This document shows positions 42,858 through 51,002 of a stretch of 64,000 bases of DNA, piece by piece; the first letter of the stretch is position 1, and every line of letters starts with the position of its first letter. The notes beneath the pieces are model-generated. The model searched no databases. It worked only from the letters and a program-made list of their open reading frames with translations, and was not told where the DNA came from. The stretch lies in NCBI GenBank assembly GCA_963702165.1, contig OY969722.1, forward strand, positions 806,001 through 870,000. The letters run 5' to 3'. Origin of the DNA: Terrimesophilobacter sp963702165 (GTDB lineage Bacteria > Actinomycetota > Actinomycetes > Actinomycetales > Microbacteriaceae). The translations under genes and the position numbers were made by a program.

Positions 42858-43343
42858 TTATTTCTCCCTTTCCAGGACAGAGGCAATCGCCTCGAGCAGT
42901 CCGCTGTCCGCAGCCGCCCGCAGGTAGGTGTCGACTTCGGTGTCTGAAAGCCGCCACCGCAGGCAGATCAGTCCACCGGTCTCGACGCCCTTGTCGATGG
43001 TCCAGGTTGCGCGCTCCACCGAGACGATGTCCCCGGCAGGCACGAACACCGGGTCCTCACCGCGCAGTTCGAGCAGCACGCCGTCCTCGTGCACCGAGAC
43101 GGTCGCGCGTGCTCGGTACGCGAGCGGCCCGACGGTGATCCGCTCCAGCGGTGTGCCGGCGATGGTGGTCGCGGCGTGCAGCGCCTCGCTTTGGTGCAGT
43201 GGTGTGCCGAGCCCAGCCGGCGGTGCCGCTGGCACCGTGATGTCGCGCTGGCGCCGATTGCGGGACCGCCAGCCGAGGTACATCGCGAGGAGGATGAGCG
43301 CGAGAACCAGGATCACGATCGCGGCGGGGACGAGCCTATCCAC
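42858..43343 (-). CDS. Membrane-anchored protein of unknown function (Rv1382-like, pyrC-carA gene)
   Basis: A 161-residue protein. One N-terminal membrane segment (about 5-24, AAIVILVLALILLAMYLGW) is followed by basic residues and a cytosolic ~125-residue domain rich in beta strands. That domain may be PH-like and contains VHEDGVLLELRGEDPVFVPA. A gene in this exact position occurs across actinobacteria (Rv1382 in M. tuberculosis) and has no known function. It overlaps the pyrC stop by eight bases and lies directly before carA. Its retention inside the pyrimidine operon hints at a related or assembly role, which is inference only. Confidence 0.75.
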   Translation of the reverse strand: MDRLVPAAIVILVLALILLAMYLGWRSRNRRQRDITVPAAPPAGLGTPLHQSEALHAATTIAGTPLERITVGPLAYRARATVSVHEDGVLLELRGEDPVFVPAGDIVSVERATWTIDKGVETGGLICLRWRLSDTEVDTYLRAAADSGLLEAIASVLEREK

Positions 43344-44673
43344 GCGCCACCTCGTGCGTGCCGCGGTCGGCGAGTTCTTCTGCAGCGACGAGCTCGCCGT
43401 CGATCACCGTCTGCCGTCCTTCGTGGATGGTCGCTACCACCCGTCCGGGCAGTTCACGCCCGAAGTAGGGCGAGTTGATGCTCTTGCCGCGCAGGTGCTC
43501 CGGCGCGAAGGTGCGGGTCGCGGATGCGTCGTAGAGGGTGAGGTTGGCCGGCGCGCCGACCGCGATGCCCTGCGCGTAGCCGTCGAGTCGGCCGATCGCC
43601 GCCGGCACGGCGGACAGGACCCTGGCGACATCCGCCCAGCCGAGCGCTCCGCTGTCGACGACGGATGCCTGCACGACGGACAGCGCGGATTCGAGGCCCA
43701 CCATGCCGAACGCTGCGGCGCTCCACTCGGCTTCCTTGGCCTCGAGCGGGTGCGGCGCGTGGTCGGTGGCGACGATGTCGATGGTGCCGTCGGCGAGCCC
43801 CGCGCGCAGCGCCAGCACGTCGTCGTCGCTGCGCAGCGGCGGGTTGACCTTGAAGCGTGCGTCGTAGCCGCGGATGAGGTCTTCGGTGAGCAGCAGGTGG
43901 TGCGGTGTGACCTCCGCGGTTACCGCGATGCCGCGCGCCTTCGCCCAGCGCACAACATCGACGGCACCTGCGGTCGAGACGTGGCAGATGTGCAGGCGCG
44001 CGCCGACGTGCTCGGCGATGAGGACATCGCGCGCGATGATCGCCTCCTCGGCGACGGCCGGCCATCCGGCCAGGCCGAGCTCGCTGGACAGCGCTCCCTC
44101 GTTCATCTGCGCGTCGATGGTCAGTCGTGGCTCCTGCGCGTGCTGGGCGACGACGCCGTCGAAGGTCTTGACGTATTCGAGCGCGCGGCGCATGAGGAGG
44201 GCGTCCGACACGCATTTGCCGTCGTCGGAGAACACGCGCACCTGGGCGCGGCTGTGCGCCATCGCGCCGATCTCGGCGAGGCGCTCCCCCGCGAGGCCGA
44301 CGGTGACGGCACCGACCGGACGCACGGTGACATACCCGGCGGCCCTGCCGAGGGCCTGGACCTGCTCGACGACACCGGCAGTGTCGGCAACCGGTGAGGT
44401 GTTCGCCATGGCGTGCACCGCGGTGAACCCACCGGCAGCGGCGGCGCGGGAGCCGCTGAGCACTGTCTCGCTCTGCTCGAAGCCGGGCTCCCGCAGGTGG
44501 GTGTGCAGGTCGACCAGGCCGGGCAGCGCGATGAGACCGTCGGCGTCGATGCTGGTGGCACCGGAGGAGTCGAGGCTGCGGCCGAGGCCGGTGATGGTGC
44601 CGTTCTCGATCAGGATGTCTGCGGTGTCGCCCCCGGGGAGCGTCGCGCCGCGCACGTGCAATATTTGGTTCAC
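43336..44673 (-). CDS. pyrC: Dihydroorotase
   Basis: Cyclises carbamoyl aspartate to dihydroorotate. The 445-residue class I enzyme has the metal-binding DLHTHLREPG, the histidines in VAQHAQEP and ICHVSTAGAVD, and the catalytic Asp in ATDHAPHPLE. A GTG start overlaps the pyrB stop (GTGA). The frame is intact and the length normal. Confidence 0.96.
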   Translation of the reverse strand: MNQILHVRGATLPGGDTADILIENGTITGLGRSLDSSGATSIDADGLIALPGLVDLHTHLREPGFEQSETVLSGSRAAAAGGFTAVHAMANTSPVADTAGVVEQVQALGRAAGYVTVRPVGAVTVGLAGERLAEIGAMAHSRAQVRVFSDDGKCVSDALLMRRALEYVKTFDGVVAQHAQEPRLTIDAQMNEGALSSELGLAGWPAVAEEAIIARDVLIAEHVGARLHICHVSTAGAVDVVRWAKARGIAVTAEVTPHHLLLTEDLIRGYDARFKVNPPLRSDDDVLALRAGLADGTIDIVATDHAPHPLEAKEAEWSAAAFGMVGLESALSVVQASVVDSGALGWADVARVLSAVPAAIGRLDGYAQGIAVGAPANLTLYDASATRTFAPEHLRGKSINSPYFGRELPGRVVATIHEGRQTVIDGELVAAEELADRGTHEVARG

Positions 44674-45626
44674 TTGAGCAGCGCCTCCCGATCTGAAGCC
44701 AGCAGGAGGTACAGCACAGCCATCCTCACCGACACCCCGTTCGCGACTTGTTCTCGTACCGTCGACGCCTTCGAGTCGGCGGCGTTGGCAGAGATCTCCA
44801 GCCCACGATTCATCGGGCCGGGGTGCATGACAATGCTACCCGGGCCCAGCCGAGCCAGTCGCTCGTCGTCGAGTCCCCACTGTCTGGAGTACTCGCGTGC
44901 GTTCGGGAAGAAGGCGTCCTGCATCCGCTCCGCCTGGATGCGCAGCATCATGACGACATCCGGTGCAGCGTCGATCGCCTCGTCCAGGTCGTGGCCCGTC
45001 GTCGCCGGCCAGCCGTCGATCGCGACCGGCATGAGCGTGCCGGGAGCGACCAGATGCACGCGCGCGCCGAGTGTGGCCAGCAGCCACACGTTGGACCGCG
45101 CGACCCGTGAGTGCAGGATGTCCCCGACGATGGTCACGGAGATCCCGTCGAGGTCCTTCCCGCGGCTGGCGTCCCCGTGCAGCCGGCGGCGGATGGTGAA
45201 TGCGTCGAGCAGTGCCTGGGTCGGGTGCTCGTGCGTGCCGTCTCCGGCATTGATCACCCCGGCGTCGACCCAATCGCTCGACGCGAGCACGTGGGGGGCC
45301 CCGGATGCCGGGTGCCGCATGACGACCGCGTCGACACCCATCGCAGCGAGGGTCTGTGCGGTGTCCTTCAGGCTTTCGCCCTTGGAAACGCTCGAGCCCT
45401 TGGCGGCGAAGTTGATGACGTCGGCGCTCAGTCGCTTCGCGGCGGCCTCGAATGAGATGCGGGTGCGGGTGGAGTCCTCGAAGAACAGGTTGACGACGGT
45501 CCGACCGCGCAGGGTCGGCAGTTTCGGCACCGAGCGGCTGGCGACATCCGCCATGTCCTCAGCGACATCGAGGATGCCGATGGCGTCGTCGCGGCTCAGG
45601 TCGCGGGTCGACAGCAGGTGCCTCAT
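44670..45626 (-). CDS. pyrB: Aspartate carbamoyltransferase catalytic chain
   Basis: Condenses carbamoyl phosphate and aspartate. The 318-residue part begins MRHLLSTRDLSRDDAI and has the carbamoyl-phosphate loop FFEDSTRTRISFE, the SSVSKGESLKDT loop, HPTQALLDAFTI and the C-terminal MHPGPMNRG. As sequenced it is in frame with pyrR upstream, with no stop between, so the window shows a PyrR-PyrB fusion. The ATG at 45626 is the usual PyrB start. One extra G just before it would hide a normal ATGA overlap. Confidence 0.93.
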   Translation of the reverse strand: MRHLLSTRDLSRDDAIGILDVAEDMADVASRSVPKLPTLRGRTVVNLFFEDSTRTRISFEAAAKRLSADVINFAAKGSSVSKGESLKDTAQTLAAMGVDAVVMRHPASGAPHVLASSDWVDAGVINAGDGTHEHPTQALLDAFTIRRRLHGDASRGKDLDGISVTIVGDILHSRVARSNVWLLATLGARVHLVAPGTLMPVAIDGWPATTGHDLDEAIDAAPDVVMMLRIQAERMQDAFFPNAREYSRQWGLDDERLARLGPGSIVMHPGPMNRGLEISANAADSKASTVREQVANGVSVRMAVLYLLLASDREALLK

Positions 45627-46181
45627 CGCGACCTGCCCTTCCGACGCGGTCGGCGTCTCGATGGAGACGTGCTCCTCGCCGTCGATCTCGCGCACGCGCA
45701 CGTTGACCCGTTCCGCGGCCGACGACGGCAGGTTCTTGCCGACGAAGTCGGCCCTGATCGGCAGTTCCCGGTGGCCACGGTCGACGAGCACTGCCAGCCG
45801 CACCGCGCGTGGCCTGCCCAGGTCGCCGAGCGCGTCGAGGGCCGCGCGAATCGTGCGTCCGGAGTAGAGCACGTCGTCGACCAGCACAACGGTCTTGCCG
45901 TCGATGCCGCCGGACGGGATGCGAGTGGGCCGCGGCGTGCGGGTGGGGTTCCGGCCGAGGTCGTCGCGGTACATCGTGACGTCGAGGGTTCCGATCTGGC
46001 CGCTGCCGGGCTCGATGCTGTCGAGGATGCCGGCGATGCGCTCGGCCAGCACGGCGCCGCGCGTCGGGATGCCGAGGATGACGAGGTCGCTGCCGCCGTG
46101 ATTCGACTCGAGGATCTCGTGCGAGATGCGCGTAAGCGCCCTGGTGATGTCAGAGGACTGCAAAACGGTGCGCGCAGTCAT
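45627..46181 (-). CDS. pyrR: PyrR: pyrimidine operon RNA-binding regulator/uracil phosphoribosyltransferase
   Basis: PyrR binds leader RNA of pyr operons when UMP is high and also has uracil phosphoribosyltransferase activity. The 185-residue domain starts MTARTVLQSSDITRALTRI. It has LGIPTRGAVLAERIA, the PRPP-binding VVLVDDVLYSGRTIRAALDAL and VDRGHRELPIRADFVGKN. The ATG at 46181 has a strong site, GGAAGGAGG. It stays open into PyrB without a stop, where a normal PyrR would end. A PyrR-binding motif lies just upstream. Confidence 0.93.
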
Positions 46182-46212
46182 ACCGACCTCCTTCCCCGCC
46201 TCTCCGGACGGC
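46182..46212 (-). promoter_or_regulatory. PyrR-binding loop and ribosome site upstream of pyrR
   Basis: On the minus strand the leader reads GTCCGGAGAGGCG at 46209-46197. It fits the PyrR-binding consensus ARUCCNGNGAGGYU at all but one or two positions. GGAAGGAGG starts two bases further on and the ATG lies at 46181. The closeness of loop and ribosome site, with no terminator hairpin between, points to control of translation, as described for mycobacterial pyrR, instead of attenuation. A possible promoter box (CTATAT) lies about 60 bases upstream of the ATG. Confidence 0.6.
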
Positions 46213-46280
46213 TTTAAAGGATGTCTTCTTGCCTCAAGCATATAGCGTGCTCGAGGACGGAGCTCGTGTGTGAGGGCGGG

Positions 46281-46691
46281 TCAGACGACGGCGGCGATGC
46301 GCCCGAGCAGACCGTTCACGAAGCCGGCCGAGTCGTCGGTGCTGTAGGTCGTCGCGGCTTCCACCGCTTCTGCGATGGCCACCGCAGCCGGAACGTCGTC
46401 GTTGTAGGCGAGCTCCCAGATGCCGATGCGCGTGATCGCCCGGTCGAGCGCTGGCATCCGCTTGATGGTCCAGCCCTGGGCGTAGGTCTCGATGAGTTCG
46501 TCGATCTCGACGCGGTGCTCCTCGACGCCCTCGACGATGCGCCGCGCGTACTCCCATGAGGCGGTGCGCGCCGGTTCGCGGGCGGCACGCGCGGCCTCCT
46601 CGGCGAGCAGGTCGCCGACCGGCCGCTGGGTGAGGTCGGCGCTGTAGAGCAGGTCGAGGGCGCGCTTGCGCGCCTTGGTGCGTGCGCTCAT
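46281..46691 (-). CDS. nusB: Transcription antitermination factor NusB
   Basis: NusB with NusE (S10) binds boxA RNA in rRNA operons and prevents premature termination. The 136-residue all-helical protein starts MSARTKARKRALDLLYSADL, with WTIKRMPALDRAITRIGIWELAY and GFVNGLLGRIA. It follows efp by five bases on the same strand, the conserved efp-nusB pair. The frame is intact. Confidence 0.95.
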   Translation of the reverse strand: MSARTKARKRALDLLYSADLTQRPVGDLLAEEAARAAREPARTASWEYARRIVEGVEEHRVEIDELIETYAQGWTIKRMPALDRAITRIGIWELAYNDDVPAAVAIAEAVEAATTYSTDDSAGFVNGLLGRIAAVV

Positions 46692-46696
46692 CCGCG

Positions 46697-47261
46697 CTAG
46701 TCGTTCACGCGGCCGAGGTAGTCCCCGGTGCGCGTGTCGACCTTGACCTTGGTGCCCGCCTCGAGGAACAGCGGAACCTGGATCTGGTAGCCGGTCTCGA
46801 CCGTCGCGGGCTTGGTGCCGCCGGTGGAGCGGTCGCCCTGCAGGCCGGGCTCGGTGTAGGTGATCTCCAGCACGACGGATGCCGGCAGGTCCAGGTAGAG
46901 CGGGTTGCCGTTGTTCAGGGCGATGGTGACCGGCTGGTTCTCCAGCAGGAAGTTCGCGGCGTCGCCGACGACGGTCTCCGACACGGTCACCTGGTCGTAG
47001 TCGGTGGCGTCCATGAACACGAAGCCGTCGCCGTCGCGGTACAGGTAGGTGAAGTCGCGGCGGTCGACGTTCTCGAAGTCGAGCTTGGTGCCCGCGTTGT
47101 AGGTGCGGTCAACGGTCTTGCCGGTGACGACGTTCTTGAGCTTGGTACGCACGAACGCGCCACCCTTGCCCGGCTTCACGTGCTGGAACTCGATCACCGT
47201 CCACAGCGCACCGTCGATGTTGAGGACGGCACCGTTCTTGATGTCAGCGGTAGAGGCCATG
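46697..47261 (-). CDS. efp: Translation elongation factor P
   Basis: EF-P relieves ribosome stalling at proline runs. The 187-residue, three-barrel protein has the KOW-like N-domain with the tip HVKPGKGGAFVR, where K is the potential modification site. The C-terminal end is TRTGDYLGRVND. The ATG at 47261 (MASTADIKNGAVL) has AGGA upstream; the open frame runs further up without homology. No epmA or ymfI-type modification gene is seen in the window. Confidence 0.96.
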
Positions 47262-47360
47262 AGAGTTCCTGTTCGTGTGTCGTCTGTGAGCGGCGTGGTG
47301 CCCGAGCCATTGTAGTTGTTGGACACCGGTTGGTTGGCAACGTCGGGCGGGAGCGGTGGC

Positions 47361-48431
47361 TTAGGAGCCGATCTCCTGGTAGGCGGCGAAGAGCAGCGAC
47401 TCGTCCGGTCCGGCGAGCACGATCGGCCGGGCGATGTCGTCGAGCACGATGAAACGCAGCAGGTCGCCGCGCGCCTTCTTGTCCCGCTTCATCACCGACA
47501 GCAGCGTGTTCCAGCGGCCGGCCGGGTAGGTCACCGGCAGTTGCAGGGACTCGAGGATGCTGCGGTGCCGGTCGACGACGGAGTCTGAGAGTCGGCCGGT
47601 GAGCCGAGCGAGTTCCGCCGCGTACATCATGCCGATCGCGACCGCTGCGCCGTGACGCCACTGGTACCGTTCGGCGAACTCGATGGCGTGGCCGAGGGTG
47701 TGCCCGTAGTTCAGGATCTCCCGCTCGCCCGCCTCCTTGAAGTCGCCCGCGACCACTCTGGCCTTGATGCCGATCGACAGCTCGACGATGCGGCGGAAGG
47801 CGTCCGAGTTGGGGTCGATCGCGGCTGTGACGTCCGCTTCGATCAGGTCGAGGATCTCGGGTTCGGCGATGAAGCCGTACTTGACGACCTCGCCGAAGCC
47901 CGCGAGGATCTCCATCTGGCTGATGCCGTCGAGCAGGTTGAGGTCGACGATCACGGCGGACGGCTCATAGAACGAGCCGACCAGGTTCTTGCCCTCGTTG
48001 GTGTTGATCCCGGTCTTGCCCCCGATCGCGGCATCCACCATCCCCAGCACCGTGGTCGGCACCTGGATGAGCCGGACGCCGCGCAGCCAGGTCGCTGCGA
48101 CGAATCCGGCGAGGTCGGTTGCCGCTCCCCCGCCCAGGCCGATGACAGCGTCGGAACGGGTGAAGTCGGACTGTCCCATGACCTGCCAGCAGAACGCGGC
48201 CACCTCGACCCGTTTGCCCGCCTCGGCATCCGGCACCTCGGCGAGGAGCACCTCGAAGTCGCCGGACAGGGACTGCCGCAGCGCCTCGGCCCGTGCCCCG
48301 AGCGTCGGCGGGTGCACCACCAGCACCTTGCGTACCCCGGAACCGAGCTGTGCCGCGATAAGGGCGCTCGTGCCGCGTCCGACGATGACGTCGTAGGGGT
48401 TGGTACCGGCGACGGTGATAGTCGTCGTCAT
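47361..48431 (-). CDS. aroB: 3-dehydroquinate synthase
   Basis: Second shikimate step. The 356-residue NAD/zinc enzyme has IGLGGGAATDLAGFVAATW for NAD binding, TVLGMVDAAIGGKTGIN, GEVVKYGFI and the zinc-site LNYGHTLGHAIE. The ATG at 48431 overlaps the aroK stop (ATGA). The longer frame upstream is the aroK shadow. It is last in the aro chain, about 100 bp before efp. Confidence 0.96.
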   Translation of the reverse strand: MTTTITVAGTNPYDVIVGRGTSALIAAQLGSGVRKVLVVHPPTLGARAEALRQSLSGDFEVLLAEVPDAEAGKRVEVAAFCWQVMGQSDFTRSDAVIGLGGGAATDLAGFVAATWLRGVRLIQVPTTVLGMVDAAIGGKTGINTNEGKNLVGSFYEPSAVIVDLNLLDGISQMEILAGFGEVVKYGFIAEPEILDLIEADVTAAIDPNSDAFRRIVELSIGIKARVVAGDFKEAGEREILNYGHTLGHAIEFAERYQWRHGAAVAIGMMYAAELARLTGRLSDSVVDRHRSILESLQLPVTYPAGRWNTLLSVMKRDKKARGDLLRFIVLDDIARPIVLAGPDESLLFAAYQEIGS

Positions 48432-48950
48432 GCTTGCTCCTTGGTGCTTGGTCGACTGCTCAACCAGTTGGCGATGTCGTGGGCGAGCCCCGGCGCGCTG
48501 CGCGTCGAGGTGTCCCAGGTTGCGGTGGCGAGCTGGTCGTAGAGGGCGCGACGGCTTTCCACCAGAGCGATCCACGCGTCGATGCCGCCGGTGAGAAGGG
48601 GCCGCGTGTGCGAGTCCAGCCGCTCGGCGGCTGCCTCAGGGGTCACGGTGAGGCCGATCACGGTGAGCTGGGCAAGGTCGTGTTGGGTGTCGGTGTCGAG
48701 CACGGCTCCCCCACCCAGCGAGATGATCGCGTGCTCGCGCCAGGGCGCGCACGACCTCAGCGCGCTCGAGCGCGCGGAAGTGCTCTTCGCCGTGTGCCGC
48801 GAAGATGTCCGGGATCGGTCCGTGGCTCTCGCGGATCCGGTGGTCGACGTCGATGAATGGCACTTCGAGAAGGCGCGCGAGGTGCCGGCCGATGCGAGTC
48901 TTGCCCGCGGCCGGCGGGCCGATGATCACGGCGACAGGCAATCCGGTCAT
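48428..48950 (-). CDS. aroK: Shikimate kinase (one frameshift as sequenced)
   Basis: Phosphorylates shikimate with ATP. The N-terminal part (start at 48950, MTGLPVAVII) has the P-loop GPPAAGKTRIG and the shikimate-binding FIDVDHRIRESHG. The rest (ISLGGGAVLDT, HTRPLLTG) is in another frame. Removing one base near 48737 (GCGCGAG to GCGGAG) restores ALAEHAIISLGGGAV and a ~173-residue enzyme. The start overlaps the aroC stop and the stop overlaps the aroB start, 4 bases each. Confidence 0.92.
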
Positions 48951-50155
48951 TCGGGTGAGAACAGGGCAGGGTCGGTGCGCAGGTTGTCGGGGATTTCGTC
49001 CAGGTAGCTCTGGAGGTTCCGCCTGGTCTCCTCGAGCGAGTCGCCGCCGAACTTCTCCAGCATGGCGTTCGCGAGCACGAGCGCGACCATGGCCTCGCCG
49101 ACTACGCCCGCCGCAGGCACGGCGCACACGTCGGAGCGCTGGTGGTGCGCATCCGCCGTGCCGCCGGTGGCGACGTCGACGGTGCGCAGGGCGTGCGGGA
49201 CGGTTGAGATCGGCTTCATCGCGGCGGACACGCGCAGCACGGTTCCGGTGCTCATGCCGCCCTCCGTGCCGCCGGCACGGTCGGATGCGCGGGCGATCCC
49301 GGAATCGGTCTGGAACAGCTCGTCGTGGGCCTGGGAGCCGCGGCGCGTGGCGGTGAGGAACCCGTCGCCCACCTCGACGCCCTTGATGGCCTGGATGCCC
49401 ATGAGCGCGGCGGCGAGCTGCGCATCCAGACGGCGATCCCAGTGGGTGTAGGAGCCGAGTCCGGGCGGCAGGCCGTAGGCGAGCACCTCGACGACGCCGC
49501 CCAGCGTGTCGCCCGCCTCGTGCGCGTCATCGACCTCGGCGACCATCCTGGTGGAGGTGTCAGGATCGAAGCAGCGCAGCGGGTCGGCGTCCAGTGTGGC
49601 GACATCATCCGGTGTCGGCAGTGCGCTGCCGGCCGGCACTCGCACGGCGCCGATCGACAGAGTGTGGCTGATCACCCGGATGCCCAGCTGTTCGAGGAAG
49701 GAGCGTGCGACCGCGCCCAGGGCAACGCGCGCGGCGGTCTCCCGTGCGCTGGCCCGTTCGAGCACGTTGCGGGCCTCGTCGAAGCCGTACTTCTGCATGC
49801 CGGTGAGGTCGGCGTGGCCAGGACGCGGCCGGGTCAGCGGGGCGCCGCGACCCTTGGGCAGGGTTGCAGGGTCGACTGGTTCGGCGCTCATCACCTCGAC
49901 CCAGCGGGGCCACTCGGTGTTGCCGATCCGCACCGCGATGGGGCTGCCGATGCTCGCACCGAACCGGACGCCAGCGGAAATCGCGAGCTCGTCCTGCTCG
50001 AACTTCTGCCTTGCGCCACGGCCGTAGCCCAGGCGGCGGCGGGCCAGATCGTCGCGGATGTCATCGAGGCTGACCGGCACTCCGGCCGGCAGCCCCTCGA
50101 GGATCGCAATGAGTTCGGGGCCGTGCGATTCCCCAGCGGTCAACCAACGAAGCAT
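48947..50155 (-). CDS. aroC: Chorismate synthase
   Basis: An FMN-dependent enzyme removing phosphate from EPSP to give chorismate, the precursor used by TrpE in this window. The 402-residue protein has the signatures GESHGPELIAILEGLPAG, GYGRGARQKFEQDE, GMQKYGFDEARNVLERASAR and HHQRSDVCAVPAAGVVGEA. The frame is intact. It lies 22 bp after aroE. Confidence 0.97.
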   Translation of the reverse strand: MLRWLTAGESHGPELIAILEGLPAGVPVSLDDIRDDLARRRLGYGRGARQKFEQDELAISAGVRFGASIGSPIAVRIGNTEWPRWVEVMSAEPVDPATLPKGRGAPLTRPRPGHADLTGMQKYGFDEARNVLERASARETAARVALGAVARSFLEQLGIRVISHTLSIGAVRVPAGSALPTPDDVATLDADPLRCFDPDTSTRMVAEVDDAHEAGDTLGGVVEVLAYGLPPGLGSYTHWDRRLDAQLAAALMGIQAIKGVEVGDGFLTATRRGSQAHDELFQTDSGIARASDRAGGTEGGMSTGTVLRVSAAMKPISTVPHALRTVDVATGGTADAHHQRSDVCAVPAAGVVGEAMVALVLANAMLEKFGGDSLEETRRNLQSYLDEIPDNLRTDPALFSPE

Positions 50156-50177
50156 GTAATCGATCTTCCCACAGCCG

Positions 50178-51002
50178 TCAGTGCCCGATTGCCCGGCGCA
50201 TGGCCGTGAGCACGGCGGACTCGTCGTCCAACGGCTTCTCCGGGTCCCCGGTCACGAAGATCCGCACCTGCCGGATGGCCTGGTGCAGCAGCATCCCGAG
50301 ACCGGATGCCGCGGTACCGCCGACCGCCTCCCATGACCGTGCGATGGCGGTCGGCCACGGTGCGTAGGCGACATCGAACAGCGGAACCGACTCGCGCAGC
50401 TCGGTCGGCAGTTCCAGATTGAGCGCAACGTCGCCGGGCAGGGTGCTGACGACGACATCCGCGTCGTGCGCCTCCTCAACGGCGGTGTCCAGTTCGTGCG
50501 CGCTCGCGGCAATTCCGAGTCGAGTGGCCAATTCGATGGCCGCCCCCGCTTTCGCCGGCGTCCTCGCGCCGATCACGATTCGGGTGGCGCCGAGACCGTG
50601 CACCGCCGCGACCACCGAGGATGCCGTCGCACCGGCGCCGAGCAGCAGCACCGTGTCCGGACGCGGTGTCCCCAGGTCGCGGAGCGCCTGCTGCACGCCG
50701 TACACGTCGGTGTTGAAGCCGATCCTCGCCCCGTCGCGGAACAGCACTGTGTTCACCGCGCCGACCTGCGCGGCGACCGGTTCGACCTCAGCCAGCAGCG
50801 GCAGCGCCTCGCGCTTGAGCGGCATGGTGAGCGACAGGCCGCGCCAGTCTGGTCCGCACGCTGCGAGGAAGTCGGCGAGCCCGCCTGCGCCGACCTCGAT
50901 CGCGGTGTACTTCCAGTCGAGGCCGAGCACGTCGTAGGCGGCGCGGTGCAGCACCGGTGACTTCGAGTGCGCGATGGGCGACCCGAGGACTGCGAGCCTC
51001 AT
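50178..51002 (-). CDS. aroE: Shikimate dehydrogenase
   Basis: Reduces 3-dehydroshikimate. The 274-residue protein has AVLGSPIAHSKSPVLHRAAY, LTMPLKREALPL with the catalytic lysine, GAVNTVL and GFNTDVYG with the catalytic Asp, and LLLGAGATASSVV. The NADP-basic patch is weak (GARTPAKA). The start overlaps the mltG stop by 4 bases (ATGA). Confidence 0.94.
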   Translation of the reverse strand: MRLAVLGSPIAHSKSPVLHRAAYDVLGLDWKYTAIEVGAGGLADFLAACGPDWRGLSLTMPLKREALPLLAEVEPVAAQVGAVNTVLFRDGARIGFNTDVYGVQQALRDLGTPRPDTVLLLGAGATASSVVAAVHGLGATRIVIGARTPAKAGAAIELATRLGIAASAHELDTAVEEAHDADVVVSTLPGDVALNLELPTELRESVPLFDVAYAPWPTAIARSWEAVGGTAASGLGMLLHQAIRQVRIFVTGDPEKPLDDESAVLTAMRRAIGH

